NCBI GenBank assembly: GCA_913064925.1
Contig: CAJYBN010000068.1
Location: 1 to 13,187, forward strand
DNA from: an uncultured Peptococcaceae bacterium
GTDB taxonomy: Bacteria; Bacillota; Desulfotomaculia; Desulfotomaculales; Desulfallaceae
Length of the DNA stretch: 13,187 nucleotides
Direction: 5' to 3'
Translations under genes and position numbers: made by a program
Shown: piece by piece, positions 6,304 through 13,051 of the stretch
Numbering within the stretch: the stretch's first letter is position 1
Layout of the letters: each line of letters opens with the position of its first letter
The notes under the pieces: model-generated
Seen by the model: only the letters and a program-made list of their open reading frames with translations
Database searches by the model: none
What the model was told of the DNA's origin: nothing

Positions 6304-7851
6304 TTACGTGGGCGGCGTGCCGTGTGTTTTCTTTCTGGGCGGCAGTTTTTCCCGCTTATTGCGGGTTATGCGCAGGGCTTCAATGATTTTCTTCCTGGTT
6401 TCTCCCGGCTCAATAACTTCATCCACCACCTGGGCCGTCCAGCACTTGGCCACCTCGAACACGTCCAGTTTTTCCCTGGCCCTGTTCAGGTAACCCCGGT
6501 AGGCGTCCTCTTCTATGCCCAGCCCGCCGTGCACCTGCCGGTAATCCATGGTGGAAGCTTCCACGGCGAACCGGGCGATGGGCCAGGCGTAGCACAGGTC
6601 CACTCCCATTCCTTTGACTCCACCCATGATGATGCTGCCGGCGTCGCCGTATGCTTCCCTTATTATGACGCTGATCTTGGGTATGGTGGCTGTGGCGTAA
6701 ACGTCGAGGATTTTACCGCCGTGCCGCAGCAATCCCTTGGCTTCCTGTTCTTCTCCCGGCACGCGGGGCGGGGTGTCCACCAGGGTAACCAGCGGGATGT
6801 TGTAGGCGTCCAGCACCTGCAGGAACCGGTAGTACTTGTCGCAGGAGTCGATTTCCAGGACGCTGCCCGGTTCCTTGGGGTTGTTGGCCACTATACCGAC
6901 CACTTCGCCGTTGAAGCGGGCGAAACAGGTGATCAGGTTCTTGGCGTACTCGTCCTTAATTTCAAAGTAGCGGCCATCGTCCACCAGCTTTTCGATAACC
7001 TGGTGCATGTCGTAGCCGGTACCGTAGTCGCCGGGCACGATGCCTGCCAGCTCGGGTACCTCTCTGCCGGGGTCGTCGGCGGTGGCCCTGTACGGGGGCT
7101 TTTCCCGCCAGTTGGAGGGCAGGTAGCTTAAAAGCTCCCGGGCCTTTTGGATGGTTTCCCGGTCGTTGTCTCCCACCACGTCGCAGGTGCCGCTGAATAT
7201 CATGTGATAGTCGGCGCCCCCCACGTTTTCTCCTATTTTTTCCGAGGTGGCGGCCTGCACCATGCGCGGGCCGCCCAGCCACAGGTGCCCGGTTTGCCGG
7301 CTCATGAGCAGGAAGTCGCACAGGGTGGGGGCGTAAGCCTGGCCGGCGATGCAGGGCCCCATAAGCACGTTGATTTGCGGTATAACGCCCGAGTACCGCG
7401 ACTCCAGGGCGAAATACCAGTCAATGCCGGCCGTGAGCAGGGTGCTGCTGCCCAGCCGGCCGCCGGAGGAATCCAGCAGCCATACCATGGGTATACCCCA
7501 GGTGGCGGCCATTTTTATCAGCTCAGCGCACTTTTGCAGGTGCTGGCTGCCGATGGATCCCCCCAGCACGGTAAAGTCGCTGGCGTATACCGCCACCAGG
7601 CGGCCTTCCACCTCCCCGGTGCCGATGACCGCGCCGTCGCAGGGGGCGTCCACTTCCTTGCCGTCGATGCGCTTGCTGTTGGTGTTGACGCAGGAGCCCA
7701 GCTCGGAAAAAGTGCCTGGATCCAGCAAGCAGTCAATTCTTTCGCGGGCCGTCAGCTTGCCCCGTGAATGCTGCCTGTCGATGGCCTGCTGCCCGCCTCC
7801 CAACAGGTTTTTTTGCCTGATTTCCCGCAACTTTTGTATGGCATCTTCCAT
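6304..7851 (-). CDS. Biotin-dependent acyl-CoA carboxylase, carboxyltransferase subunit (CT1)
   Basis: A 515-residue crotonase-fold carboxyltransferase of the propionyl-/methylcrotonyl-CoA carboxylase beta family, at normal length. It would move a carboxyl group from carboxybiotin to an acyl-CoA in the cytosol. The N-terminal domain (about 20-255) has RGKLTARERID, GGSIG at 97-101 and DSSGGR at 127-132. The C-terminal domain (about 265-505) has EYAKNLITCFARFNG, RHGGKILDVYATATIPK and EAYGDAGSIIMGG. The stretch at 422-437, AWPIARFAVEASTMDY, lacks the MGAxGA-like run usual there. The start has AAGGAGG eight bases upstream. It is the last gene of the operon, 157 bp after its paralogue, the only large gap in the operon. 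The substrate is unknown. Confidence 0.9.
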   Translation of the reverse strand: MEDAIQKLREIRQKNLLGGGQQAIDRQHSRGKLTARERIDCLLDPGTFSELGSCVNTNSKRIDGKEVDAPCDGAVIGTGEVEGRLVAVYASDFTVLGGSIGSQHLQKCAELIKMAATWGIPMVWLLDSSGGRLGSSTLLTAGIDWYFALESRYSGVIPQINVLMGPCIAGQAYAPTLCDFLLMSRQTGHLWLGGPRMVQAATSEKIGENVGGADYHMIFSGTCDVVGDNDRETIQKARELLSYLPSNWREKPPYRATADDPGREVPELAGIVPGDYGTGYDMHQVIEKLVDDGRYFEIKDEYAKNLITCFARFNGEVVGIVANNPKEPGSVLEIDSCDKYYRFLQVLDAYNIPLVTLVDTPPRVPGEEQEAKGLLRHGGKILDVYATATIPKISVIIREAYGDAGSIIMGGVKGMGVDLCYAWPIARFAVEASTMDYRQVHGGLGIEEDAYRGYLNRAREKLDVFEVAKCWTAQVVDEVIEPGETRKKIIEALRITRNKREKLPPRKKTHGTPPT

Positions 7852-7875
7852 TGTTTTACCTCCTTGGTGCCAGGT

Positions 7876-7896
7876 GTTGAAAGTTGAAAGTTGAAA
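7876..7896. repeat. Triplicated GTTGAAA heptamer
   Basis: GTTGAAA occurs three times head to tail at 7876-7882, 7883-7889 and 7890-7896, inside the gap between the two carboxyltransferase genes. It lies next to a GC-hairpin element and may mark its edge. Slippage at such tracts is common, so copy number may vary between strains. Confidence 0.75.
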
Positions 7897-7911
7897 ATCT
7901 GCTGTTTTCTC

Positions 7912-7960
7912 GCGGGCGAACTGCCCGCTCTTTCGGTTTTCGCAACCTCGCTGCGCCGGG
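7912..7960 (+). repeat. Diverged, inverted third member of the hairpin repeat family
   Basis: GCGGGC (7912-7917) pairs with GCCCGC (7923-7928) around loop GAACT. The tail TTTCGGTTTTCGCAACCTCGCT follows the hairpin. Copies 1 and 2, read on the minus strand, have the same order: GC hairpin with 5-base loop, then TTCCGTTTTCGCTCCTTCGCT in copy 1. Identity is clear only in the tail, so membership is probable. Its T-rich side faces away from the operon's direction of transcription. Confidence 0.5.
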
Positions 7961-7983
7961 TGCCGTTACCGGCGCTCCGGCAC
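7953..7983. other. Interleaved GC inverted repeats in the CT2-CT1 gap
   Basis: GCGCCGG (7953-7959) pairs with CCGGCGC (7969-7975). GTGCCG (7960-7965), inside that loop, pairs with CGGCAC (7978-7983). The two stems interleave, so they are either alternatives to each other or a tight pseudoknot. This is in the RNA between two coding regions of one operon. Confidence 0.6.
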
Positions 7984-8008
7984 GTTGCTGGAAGGTTTAG
8001 CGCGGGCG

Positions 8009-9559
8009 TTACGCCGGTTTTATAGAGCGTTTCTTCTCGGGCCATTCCTCGTACTTATCCGCGGTGGCTTCCAGGGCCTTGATGATTTTAGGCCGGGTTT
8101 CCCTGGGGTCGATGATTTCGTGCACGGTGTAGTACGTGGTCCAGTGCTTGCCCATTTGGAAGACGCTGAACATTTCTTTGAGAATATTCAAGTAGAAATT
8201 GAAAACCTGCTCGTACTTGCCTTCTTCCTTGGCCTTGGCCAGTTCTTTGTTGAACACCGCGTGTACCACCGTTTCCGGCCCGGTGGGGGCGAATTCCATG
8301 GTGGGCCACCCGTAGATGAAGTCCGGGTTCATCCTGGAGCAGCCCATGACAATGTTGCCCCCGCCGTAAGAGCGTCTCAGCACCATGGTTATCTTGGGGC
8401 AGGTGAGGTGGGCGTAGGAGTGCAGCAGCTTGGCCCCGTGCCTGATCACTCCCAGCCGCTCCCACTTGTCGCCCGGCACGAAAGCGGTGGTATCCACCAG
8501 CGTGAGCAGGGGAATGCCGAAGGCGTCCAAGAAGTTCATAAAGCGGTCCATTTTGTCCGAGGAGTCGGGTTCAAAAATGCCGCTCAGCTCGTCGGGGTTG
8601 TTGGCGATGATGCCGGTTACCCGGCCGCCGAACCTGGCGAAACCGGTAATCAAGTGCGGGGCGTATTCCTCTTTGAGCTCGAAAAAGGTGCCGTCATCCA
8701 CAATTTTTTCTATGACCTCGTGCATGTCGTAAGTGAACTTGGGGTTGTCCGGCATGACGTCCAGCAGGGCTTCCTCCGTCCGGGCGGGGTCGTCACGGGT
8801 TTCCGCCGCCGGCGGCTTATCCCAGCAGTTTTGCGGCAGGTAATCCAGCAGCGTCTTGAGCTGCTCGATAGCCTCTTCGTCGCTGCCGGCCACCAGGTCG
8901 CACTGCCCGCTCCTGGTCATGTGAAATTCCGCCGAACCGGCTTCCGGCGTTTCCATGCTGCCGCCCAGCCACAGGAAAGAGGTTTTCCTGTTCATGATCA
9001 GGAAGTCCGACAGCACGGGCAGGTAGGCCAGCAGGCCGGTGCAGGGACCCAGAAGAAGGGTGATGCGGGGTATGATGCCGGAGTAGAGGCAGTAGTTGCG
9101 CAGCAAATGGGCCAGCCCGTTGAAGCCCACGTCGCCGTTTTTCATGCTTAACCTTTCCCCGGCGGAGTCAATGACGCCCACCAGGGGGACCTTCCATTGC
9201 CCGGCCATTTTTACCAGGTCGGCCAGCTTCCAGGCGGCCTGGTCCCTCAGCGATCCGGACATAACAGTGAAATCCAAGGCGTAAATCAACACCTGCCGGC
9301 CCTTTATCCTGGCCAGGCCCATCACCACGCCGTCGCCGGGACTGGGCCGGGACTTGCCGTCGTAAGGCGGCCGGGTGTCCCGGACCGCGGAGCCGAATTC
9401 CTCGAAACTGCCGGGGTCCGCAATTTTTTCGATTCTTTCCCTGGCCGTCAGCTTGCCCAGCGCGCGCTGCCGTTCGACGCGCTCCCGCCCGCCGCCGGCG
9501 AGATTTTCCCGGCGCAGGTTCATCAGTTTGTCCATATAGCCGTCCATCCACTTGCCCAT
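8009..9559 (-). CDS. Biotin-dependent acyl-CoA carboxylase, second carboxyltransferase subunit (CT2)
   Basis: A 516-residue paralogue of CT1, same fold and length, clearly diverged. Shared features include GKLTARERIEKI, YDMHEVIEKIVDDG, EEYAPHLITGFARFGG, RHGAKLLHSYAHLTCPK and RRSYGGGNIVMG. In the N-terminal domain the usual GGSLG and DSGGAR motifs read SGSLR (101-105) and DSAGER (131-136). The C-terminal stretch at 416-432, YGWPTMEFAPTGPETVV, is closer to the usual pattern than in CT1. The two proteins may form a mixed hexamer. The start is ATG at 9559 behind GGGGG; in-frame ATGs at 9547 and 9535 are less likely. It begins 15 bp after the biotin carboxylase stop, so it is cotranscribed. The substrate is unknown. 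Confidence 0.9.
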   Translation of the reverse strand: MGKWMDGYMDKLMNLRRENLAGGGRERVERQRALGKLTARERIEKIADPGSFEEFGSAVRDTRPPYDGKSRPSPGDGVVMGLARIKGRQVLIYALDFTVMSGSLRDQAAWKLADLVKMAGQWKVPLVGVIDSAGERLSMKNGDVGFNGLAHLLRNYCLYSGIIPRITLLLGPCTGLLAYLPVLSDFLIMNRKTSFLWLGGSMETPEAGSAEFHMTRSGQCDLVAGSDEEAIEQLKTLLDYLPQNCWDKPPAAETRDDPARTEEALLDVMPDNPKFTYDMHEVIEKIVDDGTFFELKEEYAPHLITGFARFGGRVTGIIANNPDELSGIFEPDSSDKMDRFMNFLDAFGIPLLTLVDTTAFVPGDKWERLGVIRHGAKLLHSYAHLTCPKITMVLRRSYGGGNIVMGCSRMNPDFIYGWPTMEFAPTGPETVVHAVFNKELAKAKEEGKYEQVFNFYLNILKEMFSVFQMGKHWTTYYTVHEIIDPRETRPKIIKALEATADKYEEWPEKKRSIKPA

Positions 9560-9574
9560 GACATATTTACCCCC

Positions 9575-10930
9575 TTAGTCTTCGTCTTCTTCCGGCAGGA
9601 ATTTGCGCACGAAACCGGTGTCAAAGTCCCCGCCGGCGAAGGAATCGTCGGCCAGTATCTTCTTATGCAGCGGAATGGTTGTTTTCACGGGTTCCACAGT
9701 GAATTCGTCCAGGGCCCGCAGCGCGATGCTGAGGGCCGTTTTCCGGTCGGGCCCGTGGGCCACCAGTTTGGCCAGCAGCGAATCGTAATAGGGCGGTACG
9801 CTGTATCCCTGGTAAACGTGGGTGTCCAGCCGCACGCCGAAACCGCCCGGGGGACGGTAAATTTCTATGGTGCCGGGAGAAGGCAGGAAAAACTTATCGG
9901 GGTCTTCGGCGTTGATCCTGCATTCCACCGCCCAGCCCCGGGGAGAGAGGGAATAGTAATCGTAGTCCAGGCCCTCTCCCAGGGACAGCCTGATTTGTTC
10001 CTTGACGATGTCTATGCCGGTGACCATTTCGGTTACCGGGTGCTCCACCTGCAGCCTGGCGTTGATTTCCATGAAATAAAAGTTTTTGTTACCGTCCAGC
10101 ATAAATTCTACGGTGCCGGCGTTGAAATAGTTGATTGACCGGGCAACCTGCACGGCGGCGCGCCCCATTTTGTCCCGCAGGGAGTCGTCCAGTGCGGGGG
10201 AAGGCGATTCTTCCAGCAGTTTTTGGTACCTTCTCTGCACCGAGCACTCGCGCTCGCCCAGGTGGATGATTTTCCCCGACCTGTCGCCCAGCACCTGTAT
10301 TTCGATGTGCCGGGGGTTCTGCAGGTACTTTTCCACGTACAGGGTGGGGTCGCCGAAGGCGGAACCGGCCTCGGCCTTGGCGATGGGAAACTCCTCGCGC
10401 AGCTCTGTTTCATCGCCGCAAATGCGCATGCCCCGCCCGCCCCCGCCGGCGCTGGCCTTCAGGATCACCGGGTAGCCCGTTTCTCCGGCCACTTCCAGGG
10501 CTTCCGCCAAGGTGGTCAGGCCGCGGTTGCTGCCCGGGATGACGGGTACGCCGGCCCGCGCGGCGGTTTCCTTGGCCTGCAGCTTGTTGCCCGCCAGCCG
10601 GATGGTTTCCGGGTCCGGGCCGATGAAAACGATACCCGCTTCCCGGCAGGCGGCGGCGAAGCTTTCGTTTTCGGCCAGGTAACCGTAGCCTGGATGGACG
10701 GCCCCGGCGCCCTTTTCGCGGGCCGCTTTGATTATGGCGGGCATGTTCAAGTATGTATCCGCGGGTTTGAAACCGGGCAGGCAAACCTTTTCGTCGGCCA
10801 GGAGCGCGTGCAGGCAGTGCTCGTCTGCCTCGGAATAAACGGCCACGGTTTTGATGCCCAGTTCTTTGCAGGCCCTGATTACCCGGACTGCGATTTCCCC
10901 CCGGTTGGCCACCAATACTTTGTTAAACAT
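9575..10930 (-). CDS. accC: Biotin carboxylase
   Basis: A 451-residue ATP-grasp enzyme, almost the exact length of E. coli AccC (449). It carboxylates the biotin on the carrier protein using ATP and bicarbonate. The N-terminal domain starts MFNKVLVANRGEIAVRVIRA, with VHPGYGYLAEN at 78-88. The ATP-binding glycine loop is GGGGRGM at 162-168. The catalytic core FMEINARLQVEHPVTE (286-301) places E288, N290 and R292 at the AccC positions. It ends after a standard C-terminal domain, with no fused biotinyl domain. It starts seven bases after the carrier gene stop, with GAGG inside the carrier gene. The context points to a catabolic acyl-CoA carboxylase; since no gene for the other acetyl-CoA carboxylase subunits lies here, a role in fatty-acid synthesis is less likely but not excluded. 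Confidence 0.95.
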   Translation of the reverse strand: MFNKVLVANRGEIAVRVIRACKELGIKTVAVYSEADEHCLHALLADEKVCLPGFKPADTYLNMPAIIKAAREKGAGAVHPGYGYLAENESFAAACREAGIVFIGPDPETIRLAGNKLQAKETAARAGVPVIPGSNRGLTTLAEALEVAGETGYPVILKASAGGGGRGMRICGDETELREEFPIAKAEAGSAFGDPTLYVEKYLQNPRHIEIQVLGDRSGKIIHLGERECSVQRRYQKLLEESPSPALDDSLRDKMGRAAVQVARSINYFNAGTVEFMLDGNKNFYFMEINARLQVEHPVTEMVTGIDIVKEQIRLSLGEGLDYDYYSLSPRGWAVECRINAEDPDKFFLPSPGTIEIYRPPGGFGVRLDTHVYQGYSVPPYYDSLLAKLVAHGPDRKTALSIALRALDEFTVEPVKTTIPLHKKILADDSFAGGDFDTGFVRKFLPEEDED

Positions 10931-10937
10931 GGCTTCA

Positions 10938-11189
10938 TCATTCCTCTTCCAGCACCATCAGCACGTCGTTGTCGGACACCGGTTTTTCGTTTTGCGCAAT
11001 AATTTCGACAACTTTGCCGTTAACCGGGGACTTGATTTTTTGGAAAACTTTCATGGTTTCCAGCAGGCACAGGACCTGCTTTTTGCGCACTGCGTCGCCC
11101 ACTTCCACGTAGGGCGGGTCCTCTGGAGAAGGCTTGCGGTAAAAAACGCCGGCAATGGGCGCCCTGACTTCCACTTTGCGCGGGCTCAT
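10938..11189 (-). CDS. Biotin carboxyl carrier protein (short, AccB-like)
   Basis: An 83-residue stand-alone biotinyl domain. The biotin attachment site is LLETMKVF with K47 as acceptor; the usual AMKM motif is changed to TMKV. The segment FYRKPSPEDPPYVEVGD matches the thumb loop of AccB, so this is AccB-derived although the Ala/Pro-rich N-terminal extension of full AccB (about 150 residues) is absent. It swings carboxybiotin between the biotin carboxylase and the carboxyltransferases. It is the first gene of the operon, with a strong AAGGAGG ribosome site. The upstream 135 bp contains a promoter and operator-like sites. Confidence 0.93.
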   Translation of the reverse strand: MSPRKVEVRAPIAGVFYRKPSPEDPPYVEVGDAVRKKQVLCLLETMKVFQKIKSPVNGKVVEIIAQNEKPVSDNDVLMVLEEE

Positions 11190-11216
11190 AGGTTATTTAC
11201 CTCCTTGGTATTTTTT

Positions 11217-11230
11217 TGACCGGCAAGTCA
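11217..11230. promoter_or_regulatory. Putative TetR operator at the carboxylase operon start
   Basis: TGACCGGCAAGTCA is an imperfect palindrome (TGAC and GTCA arms plus central GC) just downstream of the predicted start point. Its right part, CGGCAAGTCA, recurs twice upstream of the enoyl-CoA hydratase gene. The left part, within the 17-mer TATTTTTTTGACCGGCA, recurs exactly 60 bp away at 11269-11285, on the other side of the promoter. Confidence 0.5.
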
Positions 11231-11238
11231 TTTTTTAA

Positions 11239-11268
11239 ATATTAACATAAAATTTGATGGGTAGTAAA
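11239..11268 (-). promoter_or_regulatory. Predicted promoter of the carboxylase operon
   Basis: On the minus strand, TTTACT (11263-11268, 4/6) and TAATAT (11239-11244, 4/6) are 18 bp apart in an AT-rich stretch between the TetR gene and the carrier gene. The start would be near 11232, directly before the operator-like site. Read-through from the TetR gene is also possible since both lie on one strand. Confidence 0.4.
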
Positions 11269-11324
11269 TATTTTTTTGACCGGCATTCTTCCTCATTTAC
11301 CGGCCTCCGCGTCCTGCGCCCGGT

Positions 11325-11918
11325 CTACCTGCGGGCCATCAAGGGCTGTACCAGGTAATCAGCGAAGAACTGGGCGATCTCCTGCATCGACATCGGCCCT
11401 TCCGGGCGGAACCAGCGCCCTATCCAGTTGCAGGCGCCCATGATCAGGTTGATTACTACCTTCACGGGCACTTCCCGGAAAATGCCTTGTTTTATACCAT
11501 CCTTGATAATGCCGGCAATGATGTCCTCATAGGCGTCTCTCTTTTTGATGATTATGGATAAGTAGTTTTTGTCCAGCTCGTACTCACTGCCCAGCGTGAC
11601 GATAACCAGGTTAAACTCGCTTATCAGTGTTTCAATGTGCCCCTTGATTACTTCCTTCAGCATGAGGTCCGGGGGCAAACCGGACTCTTTGATTTTGTTA
11701 ATGTTTTCCAGCAGCATGTTCATGGCCAGCTCGTGGCACTGGAAGAGCAAATCCTGCTTGCTGTTAATGTAATAATAAATGCTCCCCTTGGTATATTTTA
11801 ATTCCCGGGCGATTTCCTCGATGGTGGCATCGTGGTACCCCTTTTCGCTGAACAGCTTGGCCGCTGCTTTGAGGATGTTTAATTTTCTTTCTGCCGCCCT
11901 TTCTTCCCTGAAACTCAT
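11325..11918 (-). CDS. TetR-family transcriptional regulator
   Basis: A 197-residue TetR repressor. The N-terminal helix-turn-helix (about 13-58) reads LNILKAAAKLFSEKGYHDAT, then IEEIARELKYTKGSIYYYI-NSKQDLL, a textbook TetR DNA-binding region. The C-terminal part (about 60-190) is helical and includes MGACNWIGRWFRPEGPMSMQEIAQFF, resembling regulators of acyl-CoA or fatty-acid catabolism; the ligand would probably be an acyl-CoA. It sits between the carboxylase operon (same strand, downstream) and the hydratase gene (divergent), the classic place for a local regulator. A strong AGGAGGG site precedes the ATG. A TATAAT is present on the minus strand at 12039-12044 without a good -35. Confidence 0.93.
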   Translation of the reverse strand: MSFREERAAERKLNILKAAAKLFSEKGYHDATIEEIARELKYTKGSIYYYINSKQDLLFQCHELAMNMLLENINKIKESGLPPDLMLKEVIKGHIETLISEFNLVIVTLGSEYELDKNYLSIIIKKRDAYEDIIAGIIKDGIKQGIFREVPVKVVINLIMGACNWIGRWFRPEGPMSMQEIAQFFADYLVQPLMARR

Positions 11919-12100
11919 ACTATCCCTCCTGTTGTGTTGGTTTGCCCGGCGGTTTTAAGGCATGTTCCGTCTAGACGATTAAATTGGCTGCTTTTCCATT
12001 TAACCCCTGTATAAAACCATTTAATATCTTTTTTTTACATTATACAGCGGTAATTTGACCGTTGGGTTTTTGAGGTATTTTAAATTCATATCAAATATCT
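11919..12100. other. Divergent regulatory region between TetR and hydratase genes
   Basis: No gene is seen. It holds the palindrome CGTCTAGACG at 11968-11977, between the TetR gene start and the minus-strand TATAAT, a possible autoregulatory site. TTTGACCG at 12054-12061 resembles the left half of the operator motif. The stretch is AT-rich, unlike the genes on either side. Confidence 0.4.
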
Positions 12101-12106
12101 TACAAT
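12079..12106 (+). promoter_or_regulatory. Predicted promoter of the hydratase operon
   Basis: TACAAT at 12101-12106 (5/6 of the -10 consensus) is preceded 16 bp upstream by TTTAAA (12079-12084, 4/6). The start point would lie near 12113, immediately ahead of the repeated operator motif. The -35 match is weak. Confidence 0.35.
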
Positions 12107-12126
12107 ACAATTATTCAAAGTTCAAC

Positions 12127-12162
12127 CGGCAAGTCAAATTTATGCGGCAAGTCAAATTTTGG
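12127..12162. promoter_or_regulatory. Tandem operator-like repeat upstream of the hydratase gene
   Basis: An 18-bp unit, CGGCAAGTCAAATTTATG (12127-12144), is followed by CGGCAAGTCAAATTTTGG (12145-12162), 16/18 identical. Both contain CGGCAAGTCA, found also at the start of the carboxylase operon (11221-11230). An 18-bp spacing is close to two helical turns. The location just past the predicted start fits repression by the neighbouring TetR protein. Confidence 0.55.
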
Positions 12163-12163
12163 A

Positions 12164-12194
12164 CCGGGTAATAAAAAAAGACGGTATTACCCGG
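12164..12194 (+). other. 10-bp inverted repeat in the hydratase leader
   Basis: CCGGGTAATA (12164-12173) and TATTACCCGG (12185-12194) are perfect inverted repeats around an 11-base loop, ending seven bases before the GGGGAG ribosome site. No T run follows, so it is not a terminator. It may be a leader hairpin affecting translation or mRNA life, or a further protein-binding site. Confidence 0.65.
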
Positions 12195-12210
12195 AAGAAA
12201 GGGGAGTAAA

Positions 12211-12996
12211 ATGGAGTACCAGCAGGTAACTGTGGAGCAGGAGGGGAGGGTTAGGGTGGTATTTATGAACCGCCCGGAAAAAAGAAACGCCCTCAGCGAA
12301 AAGATGGCCGCCGAGCTGATTGCAGCCCTGGAAGAGGCCGACGCCGACCCCGGCGTGGGGGCGGTGGTTCTCAGCGGTAAAGGCGATGCTTTTTGCGCCG
12401 GTGGTGACCTGGCCGATTTCGCCCAGATGGCTGCCAAAACGGCGCCCGTGCTGCACCGCGAGGGGGCGGCATCCACCGAGCTTTTCAAGGCGGGCCAGAA
12501 AATGAGCAAACCCCTGGTTGCCGCGGTAAACGGCCACGCCATGGGCGGGGGATGCGGCCTGGTGGCCATGTGCCACCTGGCGGTGGCCAGCGAAAAGGCC
12601 AAGTTTGGTACGCCGGAAATCAAGGTGGGTATGTTCCCGTTTGTTATTTTTCCGCTGCTGGTCAGGGCCGTGGGAGCACGCCGGGCCCTGGAAATGGCCC
12701 TCACGGGCCGCTTTTTGGATGCCGCCGAAGCCGAGAGATTCGGCCTGGTGAACAGGGTTTTGCCGGAGGAAACCTTTTTCCCGGAAACCATCAAGCTGGC
12801 CGCCGGGCTGGCGGAAAAAAGCCCCCTGGTCATGCGGCTGGGGCTTAACGCCTGTTATACCACCATGGACATGGAGATCAACAAGGCCTTTGATTACCTG
12901 AACACCCTGCGGGTGATAGATTTTATGAGCGAGGATCTCAAGGAAGGGGCCATGGCCTTTATCCAAAAAAGGTCCCCCCAGTGGAAAGGACAATAG
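12211..12996 (+). CDS. Enoyl-CoA hydratase/isomerase (crotonase) family protein
   Basis: A 261-residue crotonase, normal length. The oxyanion-hole segments are FCAGGDLADF (61-70) and AMGGGCGLVAMC (110-121). The first catalytic Glu of classical hydratases, in GGGCE, is Gly here (G116); the second is kept as E136 in FGTPEI. The usual GAGGTQRL loop is replaced by FPFVIFPLL. The reaction may therefore not be standard enoyl-CoA hydration; isomerase or other crotonase chemistry is possible. The start is ATG behind GGGGAG. Acyl-CoA dehydrogenase follows 55 bp downstream, and the carboxylase operon is divergent across the TetR gene, so it likely acts on an acyl-CoA made or used by those enzymes. The gene is GC-rich, as is the carboxylase operon. 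Confidence 0.9.
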   Translation: MEYQQVTVEQEGRVRVVFMNRPEKRNALSEKMAAELIAALEEADADPGVGAVVLSGKGDAFCAGGDLADFAQMAAKTAPVLHREGAASTELFKAGQKMSKPLVAAVNGHAMGGGCGLVAMCHLAVASEKAKFGTPEIKVGMFPFVIFPLLVRAVGARRALEMALTGRFLDAAEAERFGLVNRVLPEETFFPETIKLAAGLAEKSPLVMRLGLNACYTTMDMEINKAFDYLNTLRVIDFMSEDLKEGAMAFIQKRSPQWKGQ

Positions 12997-13051
12997 ATGC
13001 GGCGCCGGGAACGCCGGGCGGTCAACCAGTGCAAGGAAGGAGGAATAACTA

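Noticed and set aside
6322..7131. 269-codon open frame on the plus strand opposite CT1
   Set aside because: It is a shadow frame of a GC-rich gene, rich in His/Gly/Val with no recognisable domain, and the minus strand encodes a clear carboxyltransferase.
7876..7983. CRISPR-like array
   Set aside because: The only tandem units are three 7-mers without spacers, and no cas genes are present.
7985..9151. 388-codon open frame on the plus strand opposite CT2
   Set aside because: Same reason: antisense frame created by high GC codon bias, with low-complexity composition and no ribosome site; CT2 explains the region.
9461..9475. GC palindrome (GCGCGCGC type) in the CT2 gene as a repeat copy
   Set aside because: It lies within conserved coding sequence (RQRALGK region) and has no repeat flanks.
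9197..11002. Long plus-strand frames opposite the biotin carboxylase
   Set aside because: They mirror a conserved ATP-grasp gene and have no domain or start signal of their own.
12187..12993. 268-codon minus-strand frame opposite the enoyl-CoA hydratase gene
   Set aside because: It is antisense to a well-supported crotonase gene, with no ribosome site and no family resemblance.
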